NCBI GenBank assembly: GCA_963822435.1
Contig: CAWGHN010000004.1
Span: 806,001-870,000, forward strand
Direction: 5' to 3'
Origin: JAUYQR01 sp963822435
Lineage (GTDB): Bacteria > Pseudomonadota > Alphaproteobacteria > Rhodobacterales > Rhodobacteraceae
DNA: 64,000 nt
Part shown: positions 18,071 to 25,816 of the stretch, piece by piece
How positions within the stretch are numbered: position 1 is the stretch's first letter
Layout: every line of letters begins with the position of its first letter
Program-made: the position numbers and the translations under genes
Notes under the pieces: generated by a model
Databases searched by the model: none
The model's input: only the letters and a program-made list of their open reading frames with translations
What the model was told of the DNA's origin: nothing

Positions 18071-18825
18071 TGCTGCTGGAGGGAAAGGTGGCCTTTCTGA
18101 CCGGCGCGGGATCGGGGATCGGGCGAGCGGGAGCGCTGGCGCTGGCGCGCGAAGGCGCACAGGTGATCGTCACCGATCTGGACGAGGACCGCGCGACATC
18201 GGTCGCGGCCGAGATCGTGGCGGCGGGGGGCTGGGCCGAGGCGATGGCGCTGGATGCGGGCGATGATGCCGCCGTGACAGCCGCGATTGACCGTGTGGCG
18301 CACCGCGGTCGATTGGACGTTCTGCATTCTCACGCGGGCATTCAGGTTCCGGGGCGGCTGACCGAGGTGGCGCTGGACGGCATGGATGCGTCATGGCGGC
18401 TGAACGTGCGGGCGCATTTCGTGGCCGCCCGCGCAGCGATGCCTCACATGCAGCGCCAGCGCAAAGGGTCGATCATCATCACCGCGTCAAATTCGGGCGT
18501 ACAGTATGACCGCGGGATGATTGCCTATTGCACAACCAAACATGCGGTCATCGCGATGACGCGCCAGATTGCCGTGGATTATGCCGCCGACAACGTCCGC
18601 TGCAACGCGCTGTGTCCGGGCTTTGTCGACACCCCGTTCAACGACGGATTTGAGCGTCAGATGGGTGGACGGGCGGCCTTGGAAAGCTATGTGGCAGGGT
18701 CGGTTCCGATGGGTCGGTGGGCATCGGTGAGCGAAATCGCCGCCAGCATCGTCTATCTTGCCTCAGACCAGTCAGGGTTCATGACGGGCCACGCGCTGGT
18801 GGTCGATGGCGGAGAAAGCCTGTAG
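18067..18825 (+). CDS. SDR-family NAD(P)-dependent oxidoreductase
   Basis: A 252-residue classical short-chain dehydrogenase. The cofactor motif TGAGSGIGRAG is at about residues 13-23, the structural NAG is changed to SHAG near 92, the catalytic serine lies in ITASNSG near 140, and the YxxxK pair is YCTTK near 155-159. It ends with VDGG before the terminus, as usual. It overlaps potC by four bases, so it belongs to the importer operon; oxidation of an imported alcohol or hydroxy compound is a reasonable inference but not shown. No terminator is obvious in the 43 bases before the convergent sqrR-like gene. Confidence 0.87.
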   Translation: MMLLEGKVAFLTGAGSGIGRAGALALAREGAQVIVTDLDEDRATSVAAEIVAAGGWAEAMALDAGDDAAVTAAIDRVAHRGRLDVLHSHAGIQVPGRLTEVALDGMDASWRLNVRAHFVAARAAMPHMQRQRKGSIIITASNSGVQYDRGMIAYCTTKHAVIAMTRQIAVDYAADNVRCNALCPGFVDTPFNDGFERQMGGRAALESYVAGSVPMGRWASVSEIAASIVYLASDQSGFMTGHALVVDGGESL

Positions 18826-18868
18826 CCGTTTGATCCGCATGAGCCTTGCGGCAGGCGAAGCGGCGATC

Positions 18869-19210
18869 TCAGTCCGGGTTTTGCGGCGCGGTCGGGTCGG
18901 CGCATGGTGCGGCGCAAAACGCAGCCCGCAGGGTGGCGATCACGGGAATGATGTCTGCACGACCAAGTTTGTTGGTTACGTGCTTGCCGTGTCGGGTGGA
19001 GCGGACGAGGCCTTCGGCGCGCAACCGCATGAGTTGTTGCGACACACTGGCCTGCGGTTCGTGCAAGGCAGCCGACAGTTCGCCGACCGTCATCTCCCGG
19101 TCCAGCAGGCTGCAAAGAATTCGCAGCCTGCCGACATGGGACAACGACTTCAACAACGCCACGGCCCGTCCGGCGGCCTCTGGATCGTCAGGGGCGAAGC
19201 TGTCGGTCAT
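18869..19210 (-). CDS. sqrR: SqrR/BigR-type ArsR-family persulfide-sensing repressor
   Basis: A 113-residue winged-helix repressor with the ArsR core (RLRILCSLLDREMTVGEL, then QASVSQQLMRLRAEGLV). It has Cys33 in the RILC motif and Cys99 in AAFC, a separation of 66 residues. In Rhodobacter capsulatus SqrR the sensing pair is Cys41 and Cys107, the same separation, and forms a tetrasulfide bridge with reactive sulfur that releases DNA. An extra Cys103 follows. There is no arsenic gene nearby. It is the last gene of the hlyD-RND-sqr-DUF2892 unit, 6 bases after DUF2892, so it probably represses its own operon through the palindrome at 25050-25073. Confidence 0.85.
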   Translation of the reverse strand: MTDSFAPDDPEAAGRAVALLKSLSHVGRLRILCSLLDREMTVGELSAALHEPQASVSQQLMRLRAEGLVRSTRHGKHVTNKLGRADIIPVIATLRAAFCAAPCADPTAPQNPD

Positions 19211-19216
19211 GGCGGA

Positions 19217-19420
19217 TCAGTTGAACGCGCAACCGGACTTCACGCCGAGCGCCTTGAACACCATCGCGGCGGGACAGACCCCCGTGAACGACGACTGGAT
19301 CAGGTTCAGGCCGATGAACACGGTGAACCAGACGAAGAGCGGCGAGACGAAGGCGGTCAGCAGAACGCTGAGCAGAACCATGCAGCCGGCAAAGAGCATT
19401 ACGGAGCGGTCGAGGGTCAT
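19217..19420 (-). CDS. DUF2892 (YgaP-type transmembrane) protein
   Basis: A 67-residue membrane protein with two hydrophobic segments (about residues 8-25 and 29-45) and the family tail TGVCPAAMVFKALGVKSGC. In YgaP this two-helix domain is fused to a rhodanese; here it stands alone, as it often does beside BigR/SqrR-type regulators. The cysteines near residues 49 and 64 could face sulfur chemistry, but no activity is proven for the isolated domain. The sqrR start is 6 bases downstream and sqr ends 72 bases upstream, supporting a role in reactive-sulfur handling. Confidence 0.82.
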   Translation of the reverse strand: MTLDRSVMLFAGCMVLLSVLLTAFVSPLFVWFTVFIGLNLIQSSFTGVCPAAMVFKALGVKSGCAFN

Positions 19421-19492
19421 GGCAGTTTCCTTTCAGGGATTTGGGTTGGGGATGGGTGCTTTGGGCTCCCTTCCCCAAGTTTTGGTTGGGCG

Positions 19493-20779
19493 TCAGCCCG
19501 TGGTGGTTTCTTTCAACTTGTCGATCCCCAGCGTTTTCAGCGCGAGCGTTTCGTAGAACGGTTCGGACACGCCCTTGCGCAGCTTGCGGATAAAGTATTT
19601 CTCGAAGCCGATCTTGGCCATGTGGACCCATTTGCCGGAAGACGACCAATTCACGTTGCGCGGCGGGATCTGCGGTTGTGCCACGAAGGCCACGCCCCCA
19701 TCGCCAAAGTCAGCGAGGCAGACGGCGTTCCATGTGCCGACGCGGTCGGGTTCCTTGCCGCGCACCAGATTGCCGATGTTGTGGGCGGTGGCCGTAACCA
19801 TCGACTCGATCATGAAGCCGGTCTTGGGCACGCCGCAGGGCACGGGCGTCGGGCCCATCGGCGGGATCGCCACGCAGACGCCGACGGCAAAGATGTTGCG
19901 GTATTTCGGGTTCTGCTGGTGATTGTCGACGATGGTGAAACCGCGCGGATTGCTGAGGCCTTCGATGCCGGACACCGGCTTGATCCCGCGAAACGCGGGC
20001 AACATCATCGAGAAGGCGAAGGGCAGTTCCTTTTCCGCCTTTACGCTGCCGTCGTCGGCAATCTCTTCGACGAACATCTTGCCTTCTTCGACGCGTTTTA
20101 TCCGGGTCGAGGTCATCCACTTGATGTGCTTGCCACGCATTTCGGATTCCAAAAGCCCCTTGGTGTCGCCCACCCCATCCAGCCCGAGGTGTCCGATGTA
20201 GGGTTCGGGCGTCACAAAGGTCATCGGCACGCGGTCACGCACCTTGGCACGACGCAGCGCGGTTTCGAGGATCAGGAGAAACTCGTAGGCCGGGCCAAAG
20301 CAGCTTGCCCCCTGCGCCGCACCGATGATGACCGGGCCGGGGTTCTTGACCAGTTCCTCAAACGCGATGCGCGCCTGTTCGGCGTGGTCGATGTGGCAGA
20401 CCGACTGGGTATGGCCACCATGCGGGCCTAGGCCTTCGATTTCGTCGAAAGCAAGGTCGGGGCCGGTGGCGATCACGAGGTAATCGTAGGCGACGCTGTC
20501 ACCGTTGACGAGCTGGACGCGGTTTTCCTCGGGGTACAGGCGTTCTGCCGCCACCGGAATGAAGCCGATCCCCTTTTTCGCCATCGTCGGCCCGAGGTCG
20601 ACGGTAATGTCCTCCCGCTCACGCCAGCCGACAGCGATCCAGGGGTTTGACGGGACGAAATGATACTTCGGATCCTTGGTGACCACGGTGATCCGGTCTT
20701 CCGGGCGAAGCTGGTCTTTCAGCTCGTAGGCCATGATGGCCCCGCCCAGACCTGCCCCCAACACGACGACATGTGCCAT
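19493..20779 (-). CDS. sqr: Sulfide:quinone oxidoreductase (type I)
   Basis: A 428-residue FAD membrane-associated enzyme that oxidises sulfide to polysulfide or persulfide and passes electrons to quinone. The FAD motif GAGLGGAIMAYEL is at residues 8-20. Three cysteines sit at 128 (TQSVCH), 160 (GASCFGP) and 354 (WNAVCLAD); Rhodobacter capsulatus SQR uses Cys127, Cys159 and Cys353, so the whole catalytic set is kept. The length is also that of the R. capsulatus enzyme. ATG 20779 is chosen because GGAGG lies 5 bases upstream; a longer in-frame start has no such site. It lies between an RND pump and DUF2892/sqrR on the same strand, so it should be induced by reactive sulfur together with the pump. 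Confidence 0.93.
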   Translation of the reverse strand: MAHVVVLGAGLGGAIMAYELKDQLRPEDRITVVTKDPKYHFVPSNPWIAVGWREREDITVDLGPTMAKKGIGFIPVAAERLYPEENRVQLVNGDSVAYDYLVIATGPDLAFDEIEGLGPHGGHTQSVCHIDHAEQARIAFEELVKNPGPVIIGAAQGASCFGPAYEFLLILETALRRAKVRDRVPMTFVTPEPYIGHLGLDGVGDTKGLLESEMRGKHIKWMTSTRIKRVEEGKMFVEEIADDGSVKAEKELPFAFSMMLPAFRGIKPVSGIEGLSNPRGFTIVDNHQQNPKYRNIFAVGVCVAIPPMGPTPVPCGVPKTGFMIESMVTATAHNIGNLVRGKEPDRVGTWNAVCLADFGDGGVAFVAQPQIPPRNVNWSSSGKWVHMAKIGFEKYFIRKLRKGVSEPFYETLALKTLGIDKLKETTTG

Positions 20780-20810
20780 TTGTTCCTCCAACGCACAGGG
20801 TTCAACCGAT

Positions 20811-20830
20811 CCGGCCCCCAACGGGGCCGG
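20811..20830 (-). other. Intercistronic hairpin between the RND gene and sqr
   Basis: CCGGCCCC and GGGGCCGG form a perfect 8-bp stem with a CAAC loop in the 64-base gap between the RND stop and the sqr start. No T-tract follows on the minus strand, so it is not a classic terminator for this operon. It may stabilise a processed mRNA end or set a lower or higher level of sqr relative to the pump. That role is inference. Confidence 0.5.
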
Positions 20831-20843
20831 GGCCTTTGTTTCG

Positions 20844-23800
20844 TCAGGTGCGGAACACCCGGTAGATGGCGGGAATGACAAGGACCGTCAGGAGGGTCGA
20901 TGTCATCAGCCCGAAGAGAAGCGAGATCGCCAGACCCTGAAAGATCGGGTCGGCAAGGATGACCACCGCGCCGATCATAGCGGCCACGGCGGTCAGGAAG
21001 ATCGGCTTGAAGCGGATCGTGCCGGCGCGGATCAGGCTGTCCACGGTGACGGTGCCTTCCATGCGGATGAAATCCACAAGGAGGATCGAATTGCGCACGA
21101 TGATGCCGGCCAGCGCGATGAAGCCGATCATCGAGGTCGCGGAGAACGGCGCGGCAAAGAGCCAGTGGCCCGCCATGATGCCAAGGAACGTCAGCGGGAT
21201 CGGCGTCAGGATGACCAGCGGCAGTTTGAACGACCCGAACTGCGCCACGACAAGGATGTAGATGCCCAGAAGCGCCACGCCGAACGCGGCCCCCATATCG
21301 CGGAAGGTGACCCAGGTCACTTCCCATTCGCCGTCCCACAGCAGCGTGGTCTTGGTCTCATCCTCCGGCTGGCCGTTCAGGCGGATTTCCGGCGCGCCGT
21401 CGACGCCCTTCAGGGCATCGCCCACGGCCAGCATCCCGTAAAGCGGGGCCTCGAACGCGCCCGCCAGTTCGGCCTGCACCATTTCGGCGGCGCGGCCATT
21501 GTGGCGGAAGATCGGGAACGAGGCGCGTTCTTCCGTGATCTGGACGACATCGCCCAGTTCCACGACCCCGCGTGCGCCGGGCAGCGTGTTGGCCGGGATC
21601 GGCGTCGTCAGGAACCGTTCGTCCAGAACGCGGTCGCCCTTTGCCCGTTGCAGCACCAGCGGGATCGGGTAGCGCCCCTCGCCACGGTGCGAGTAGCCAA
21701 CCGTGCGGCCGCCATTCAGCAGAGCGATGGTATCGAAAACGTCGCGCTCTTGCACCCCGAAGAATTCGAGATCATCGCTGGACACCGTTGCCCGCAAACG
21801 CCGCGCCGGGTTGCCGAAGCTGTTGTCGACATCGACGATGAAGGGCACCGAATTGAACGCGGCTTCGACCTTGGCGGCGGCGGCGCGACGGGCCTCGGGT
21901 GTGGGGCCGTAGATTTCGGCCAGAAGCGTGGCAATCACAGGCGGGCCTGGAGGCGGTTCGACGACCTTGAGCGAGGTGCCTTCGGGCATCGCAACCGCCT
22001 TGAGCCGCTCGCGGATTTCCAGCGCAATGGCGTGGCTCGGCCGGTCACGGTCGGCCTTTGGGGCAAGGTTGATTGCCACTTCACCAAGGTGCGGTTCTTG
22101 CCGCAGGTAGCTGTGGCGCACCAGTCCGTTGAAGTTGAAGGGCGCGGCCGTTGCGGCATGGGTCTGCACCGAGGTGACTTCGGGAAGCGCAAGGACGATT
22201 GCCGCGATGTCTTGCACAACCCGGTCGGTCGCTTCGGTCGAGGCGCCTTCGGGCAGATCGACCATCACCGAAAGTTCGGACTTGTTGTCGAAGGGCAGAA
22301 GTTTGACCGTCACGTCCTTGGTGTAGAGGAGACCCAGAGAGCCGAAGGACAAGACCGCAGTCACCAGAAGGAACGCCAGGCTGCGCCCCTTGCTTGCCAG
22401 AAGAGGCCGCGCCGCTGCCTGATAGGCGCGTTCCATGAAACCGCCGTGCGCGGCATCGTGGCCACCCATCGTGTCGTCGTGGGAATGGGCAGACATGTCT
22501 GCCTTGCCCGCCACCTTGACCATGAGCCAAGGCGTGATCACCACGGCGACAAAGAACGAAAAGATCATCGCAGCGCTGGCGTTCGCTGGAATGGGCGACA
22601 TGTAGGGGCCCATCAGACCCGACACGAACAGCATCGGCAGCAGCGCCGCCACCACAGTCAGCGTGGCCACGATGGTCGGGTTGCCAACCTCGGCCACAGC
22701 GTCGACGGCGGCGCGGGTGCGGTCGCGGCCATCGCGCATCGCCCAGTGCCGGGCGATGTTCTCGATAACCACAATGGCGTCATCGACAAGGATGCCGATG
22801 GAAAAGATCAGGGCAAAGAGGCTGACCCGGTTCAGCGTATAACCCATGATCCATGCGGCAAACAGCGTCAGCAGGATCGTCGCTGGAATGACCACTGCCA
22901 CCACGATGGATTCGCGCCAGCCGATCGCCACCAGCACCAGCGCGATGATCGATACGGTCGCAAGGCCAAGGTGGAACAGCAGTTCGTTGGCCTTTTCGTT
23001 CGCCGTCTCGCCATAGTCGCGGGTGACGGTCAGCGCCACGCTGTCTGGGATGATGCTGCCATGCAGGCTTTCGATGCGGTGCAATGCCGCTTCGGCTACG
23101 ACAACCGCGTTGGCCCCCGCACGCTTGGCCACCGCCAAGGTGACCGCAGGGCTGCGCTGCACTGCCCCTGTGTCGGACCTGGTCAGATGCGAAACGATAC
23201 GGTCCGAGGTATCGGGAACGAAGGACACATCGGCGACATCGGCCACGTAAACCGGCCGCCCGTCGCGGGTGGTGAGAAGCAGGTTCGCAACTTCGGACGG
23301 TGCGGTCAGGGTCTGACCGGCGACAAGATCCACCTGTTCGCCCGCATCCCGCAGCTTACCCGTATTCAAGGTGCGGTTGGCCTGATCGACCTTTTCGGCA
23401 AGTTGCTGCAGCGTCACGCCAAAGAGCGCCAAGCGGTCCGGATCGGGGGCGATGCGGATCGCCTCGGTCGCCTCGCCGACCAGATAGGTCAGGCCGACGT
23501 CTTCGGTCTTGGCGACCTCGGCCTGCAGGGCGCGGGCGATGCGGGTCAGGTCGTTCGCCGCTACGGTTTGCCCCGGTTTGGCCGACAGTGTGACAGTCAG
23601 GATCGCCACGTCGTCGATGCCGCGACCGACGATAAGGGGTTCCGGGATGCCAACAGGGATCCGGTCAAGATTGGCACGAACCTTGTCATGCACCCGCAGG
23701 ATCGCATCTTCGGCACTGGTTCCAACCTTGAAGCGCGCCATGACCAGCACCGCATCGTCACGGGTATTGGAATAGACGTGTTCGACATCGTTGATGCCCT

Positions 23801-24047
23801 TGACGATCACCTCAAGCGGTTCGGTGACCAGTTTCACCGCGTCTTCGGCCTTCAGCCCCTGAGCCTGGACATGAATGTCGACCATCGGGACGGAAATCTG
23901 CGGTTCTTCTTCGCGCGGAAGCGCGCCCAAGGCGACCAGGCCGGCGGCAAGGGCTGCCACGATAAACAGAGGCGTTAGCGAGGACGCGATGAACGCGCGG
24001 GTCAGCGCACCGGCAAGGCCAAGCGGACCGGGCTTGAAGTCACTCAT
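20844..24047 (-). CDS. Efflux RND transporter permease subunit (AcrB family), in the sqr operon
   Basis: A 1067-residue proton-driven pump. It has an N-terminal helix near residues 22-45, a porter domain that opens with REEEPQISVPMVDI, and the TM4 relay motif SIGILVDDAIVVIENIARH near residues 415-433 with its paired aspartates. The second membrane half shows IALAGIIVRNSILLVDFIR near 975-993. The length is normal. The start overlaps the adaptor stop by 8 bases, and sqr follows 64 bases later. It has no clear heavy-metal (CusA-type) signature that I can defend, and no TolC gene is adjacent. Its operon partners suggest a substrate linked to sulfide or persulfide stress, which is inference only. 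Confidence 0.88.
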   Translation of the reverse strand: MSDFKPGPLGLAGALTRAFIASSLTPLFIVAALAAGLVALGALPREEEPQISVPMVDIHVQAQGLKAEDAVKLVTEPLEVIVKGINDVEHVYSNTRDDAVLVMARFKVGTSAEDAILRVHDKVRANLDRIPVGIPEPLIVGRGIDDVAILTVTLSAKPGQTVAANDLTRIARALQAEVAKTEDVGLTYLVGEATEAIRIAPDPDRLALFGVTLQQLAEKVDQANRTLNTGKLRDAGEQVDLVAGQTLTAPSEVANLLLTTRDGRPVYVADVADVSFVPDTSDRIVSHLTRSDTGAVQRSPAVTLAVAKRAGANAVVVAEAALHRIESLHGSIIPDSVALTVTRDYGETANEKANELLFHLGLATVSIIALVLVAIGWRESIVVAVVIPATILLTLFAAWIMGYTLNRVSLFALIFSIGILVDDAIVVIENIARHWAMRDGRDRTRAAVDAVAEVGNPTIVATLTVVAALLPMLFVSGLMGPYMSPIPANASAAMIFSFFVAVVITPWLMVKVAGKADMSAHSHDDTMGGHDAAHGGFMERAYQAAARPLLASKGRSLAFLLVTAVLSFGSLGLLYTKDVTVKLLPFDNKSELSVMVDLPEGASTEATDRVVQDIAAIVLALPEVTSVQTHAATAAPFNFNGLVRHSYLRQEPHLGEVAINLAPKADRDRPSHAIALEIRERLKAVAMPEGTSLKVVEPPPGPPVIATLLAEIYGPTPEARRAAAAKVEAAFNSVPFIVDVDNSFGNPARRLRATVSSDDLEFFGVQERDVFDTIALLNGGRTVGYSHRGEGRYPIPLVLQRAKGDRVLDERFLTTPIPANTLPGARGVVELGDVVQITEERASFPIFRHNGRAAEMVQAELAGAFEAPLYGMLAVGDALKGVDGAPEIRLNGQPEDETKTTLLWDGEWEVTWVTFRDMGAAFGVALLGIYILVVAQFGSFKLPLVILTPIPLTFLGIMAGHWLFAAPFSATSMIGFIALAGIIVRNSILLVDFIRMEGTVTVDSLIRAGTIRFKPIFLTAVAAMIGAVVILADPIFQGLAISLLFGLMTSTLLTVLVIPAIYRVFRT

Positions 24048-25032
24048 GACCGGCTCCTGCCGCGGGGTTGGTGATGATACGGTCGCCCGCAGACAGGCCG
24101 CTCAAGATCTCGACCACTTCGCCCTGGTCGGTTTTGGAGCGCTGGCCCGGCACGACGCTGCGCAGGGTCGGACCGGCGTCGGTTTCCACCTGAACGAAAT
24201 CCAGACCCGAATTGGAAATGAGCGCGCTGACAGGAACAAACAGGGCCTCGCGCTCCTGCATCGGCAACCGCACCAGCACACGCGCATCGACAAAGCGGTC
24301 GGGGGCGCCCTGCACCTCGACGTCGGCAATGACACGGCCGTTTTCGATCAGCGGATAGACCTTGATCAGACGACCTGCCTGAACCCCCGCGACGCCCTCG
24401 ATGCGGATTTCGGCACCTTCTCGCAGCATGGTCGCATGGCGTTCCGGCACGGCAAGGCGCAAGAAGATGCCTCCGACGCTGATCAGCGCGACAGGCTCGC
24501 CCGGCATGACCACGGCCCCGGTCGACACAGGAACATCAAGCACCCTGCCCCCGGCGGGCGCCAGAACACGACCTTCGTCCTGGGTTTGGCGGATCAGTTC
24601 GATTTCTGCCTCGATCGACGCGATCTGGCCTTTCAGCACTTCGACCTGCGTTCGCAGCCCGTCCAGCCGCTGGACCGTGCTGACCCCTTGCTTGAGAAGC
24701 TGTTCACCGCGCGCAAGTTCGGTTTCAGCATTCGCTAGCTGTGCAGCCTGCGCCCCTTTTCGTGCCTCGAGCGCGGTGAGTTGGAAGGTCAGTTTGTCGT
24801 CGGTCACCGTGGCTATCAGTTCGCCTTCGCTGACCACATCCCCTTCGGTGACATTCAGGGCGACCACTGTGCCCCCGATACGCACACGGGCGGGCACACG
24901 ATCACGCGCCTCGATTCGCCCGTAGACGGCCTTCCACTCTGTCGTCGTGGTGGGCGTGAGGTTCACTGTTTCACCGCTAACCTGCAGCGGCGACAGGAAG
25001 ATCCAAGGTATTACGATCAGACCAAGCTTCAT
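24040..25032 (-). CDS. RND efflux periplasmic adaptor (HlyD/AcrA family), first gene of the sqr operon
   Basis: A 330-residue adaptor linking the inner-membrane pump to an outer-membrane channel. An N-terminal signal (LIVIPWIFLSPLQVSG, residues 4-19) precedes the barrel-sandwich strand GGTVVALNVTEGDVVSEGEL, a coiled coil at about 75-135, and the returning lipoyl half (VLAPAGGRVLDVPVSTGAVV). It begins at ATG 25032 with GGAGG just upstream, directly below a strong promoter and palindrome. Its end overlaps the RND start by 8 bases. Being first, it should be the most highly expressed gene of the unit. Confidence 0.87.
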   Translation of the reverse strand: MKLGLIVIPWIFLSPLQVSGETVNLTPTTTTEWKAVYGRIEARDRVPARVRIGGTVVALNVTEGDVVSEGELIATVTDDKLTFQLTALEARKGAQAAQLANAETELARGEQLLKQGVSTVQRLDGLRTQVEVLKGQIASIEAEIELIRQTQDEGRVLAPAGGRVLDVPVSTGAVVMPGEPVALISVGGIFLRLAVPERHATMLREGAEIRIEGVAGVQAGRLIKVYPLIENGRVIADVEVQGAPDRFVDARVLVRLPMQEREALFVPVSALISNSGLDFVQVETDAGPTLRSVVPGQRSKTDQGEVVEILSGLSAGDRIITNPAAGAGHE

Positions 25033-25049
25033 GGCAACCTCCGAAACAT

Positions 25050-25085
25050 ATACATACTAATATCTGAATGTATTGCGTCTGACAA
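25050..25085 (-). promoter_or_regulatory. Promoter of the hlyD-RND-sqr operon with an SqrR-type palindromic operator
   Basis: On the minus strand TTGTCA (25080-25085) and TATTAG (25057-25062) are separated by exactly 17 bases, a good housekeeping promoter. The imperfect palindrome ATACATAC-N8-GAATGTAT (25050-25073, 7 of 8 positions symmetric) covers the -10 element and part of the spacer. As I recall it, the R. capsulatus SqrR site is ATTC-N8-GAAT; here the core reads ATAC-N8-GAAT, one mismatch. A repressor bound here would block RNA polymerase, and the sqrR-like gene closes the same operon, so negative autoregulation is the simplest reading. Confidence 0.65.
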
Positions 25086-25264
25086 GAGAAAAGTCCGCTG
25101 CCGGAAATTGAGGCTGGCGCACTTGGCTTCGGACGCAGCGCCCGACGAACGGTGGTCAAGCCGCAGTCCGCGGTCGACATCGCCGGGGCGTCTTGCCGAC
25201 GGCTTCGCGGCGTGTGAGACATTGCAAGGCGTGTCAACAGATCCGCCATCACGGGTTGAGGCAA

Positions 25265-25756
25265 ATGGATCGACCCACCGACACCGCGCTGCAATGGCGC
25301 CTGATCCGACGCTTTCTTTTGGGCGTAGCGTTGGGAAACCTGCTGTGGGAAGCGGCCCATGTGCCGCTCTACACGATCTGGCTTACTGCGCGCCCGGCCA
25401 GCATTCTTTACGCTGTCCTGCATTGCACCGCAGGCGACGTGCTGATCGCCATGGTCACGCTTGGTTTGGCCCTTGCCTGCTGCGGACGAAAGGGCTGGCC
25501 AGCGCACCGCTACCGCGCGGTTGCGATCACCACGATCCTTGCCGCCCTGAGCTACACCATCTTTTCGGAATGGCTGAACGTCGAAGTCCGCGCCGCGTGG
25601 GCCTATCGCGACCTGATGCCCCGCCTGCCAGTGCTCGGCACCGGTTTGACACCGATGCTGCAATGGATTGTCGTTCCAGCGGCGGCCTTCTGGTGGGCGC
25701 GACAGGGTTCAGCGCCAAAGACGACGACAACGAAGACGGCCAGCGGCGCCAAATGA
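25265..25756 (+). CDS. Hypothetical membrane protein, 163 residues
   Basis: I do not recognise a named function. About four hydrophobic segments are visible (roughly residues 16-33, 42-65, 75-95 and 127-145), with LGNLLWEAAHVPLYTIW in the first and a lysine/threonine-rich tail after the last. I start at ATG 25265; an earlier in-frame start would add a cysteine- and arginine-rich stretch without a hydrophobic pattern. The gene is divergent from the sqr operon and convergent with the copper ATPase (60 bases apart). It could share control with either metal or sulfur stress genes. Confidence 0.6.
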   Translation: MDRPTDTALQWRLIRRFLLGVALGNLLWEAAHVPLYTIWLTARPASILYAVLHCTAGDVLIAMVTLGLALACCGRKGWPAHRYRAVAITTILAALSYTIFSEWLNVEVRAAWAYRDLMPRLPVLGTGLTPMLQWIVVPAAAFWWARQGSAPKTTTTKTASGAK

Positions 25757-25816
25757 TGCGGCTTCGCTCGCACAGGGTTTTCAGTGTCTGCTGAATACCT
25801 TCCGGTGTTCATGACC

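Noticed and set aside
18869..19210. Arsenic resistance repressor
   Set aside because: ArsR fold alone suggested it, but there are no ars genes nearby and the cysteine positions match SqrR rather than the CVC metal site.
20733..23978. Very long open frame on the plus strand opposite the RND gene (over 1000 codons)
   Set aside because: It is a codon-position shadow of the RND gene in high-GC DNA; the product is rich in His, Arg, Gln and Asp with no domain, whereas the minus strand encodes a clear transporter.
20844..24047. CusA-type heavy-metal RND pump because of the nearby copper ATPase
   Set aside because: It belongs to the sqr operon, is on a separate transcription unit from copA, and I see no defined methionine relay by eye.
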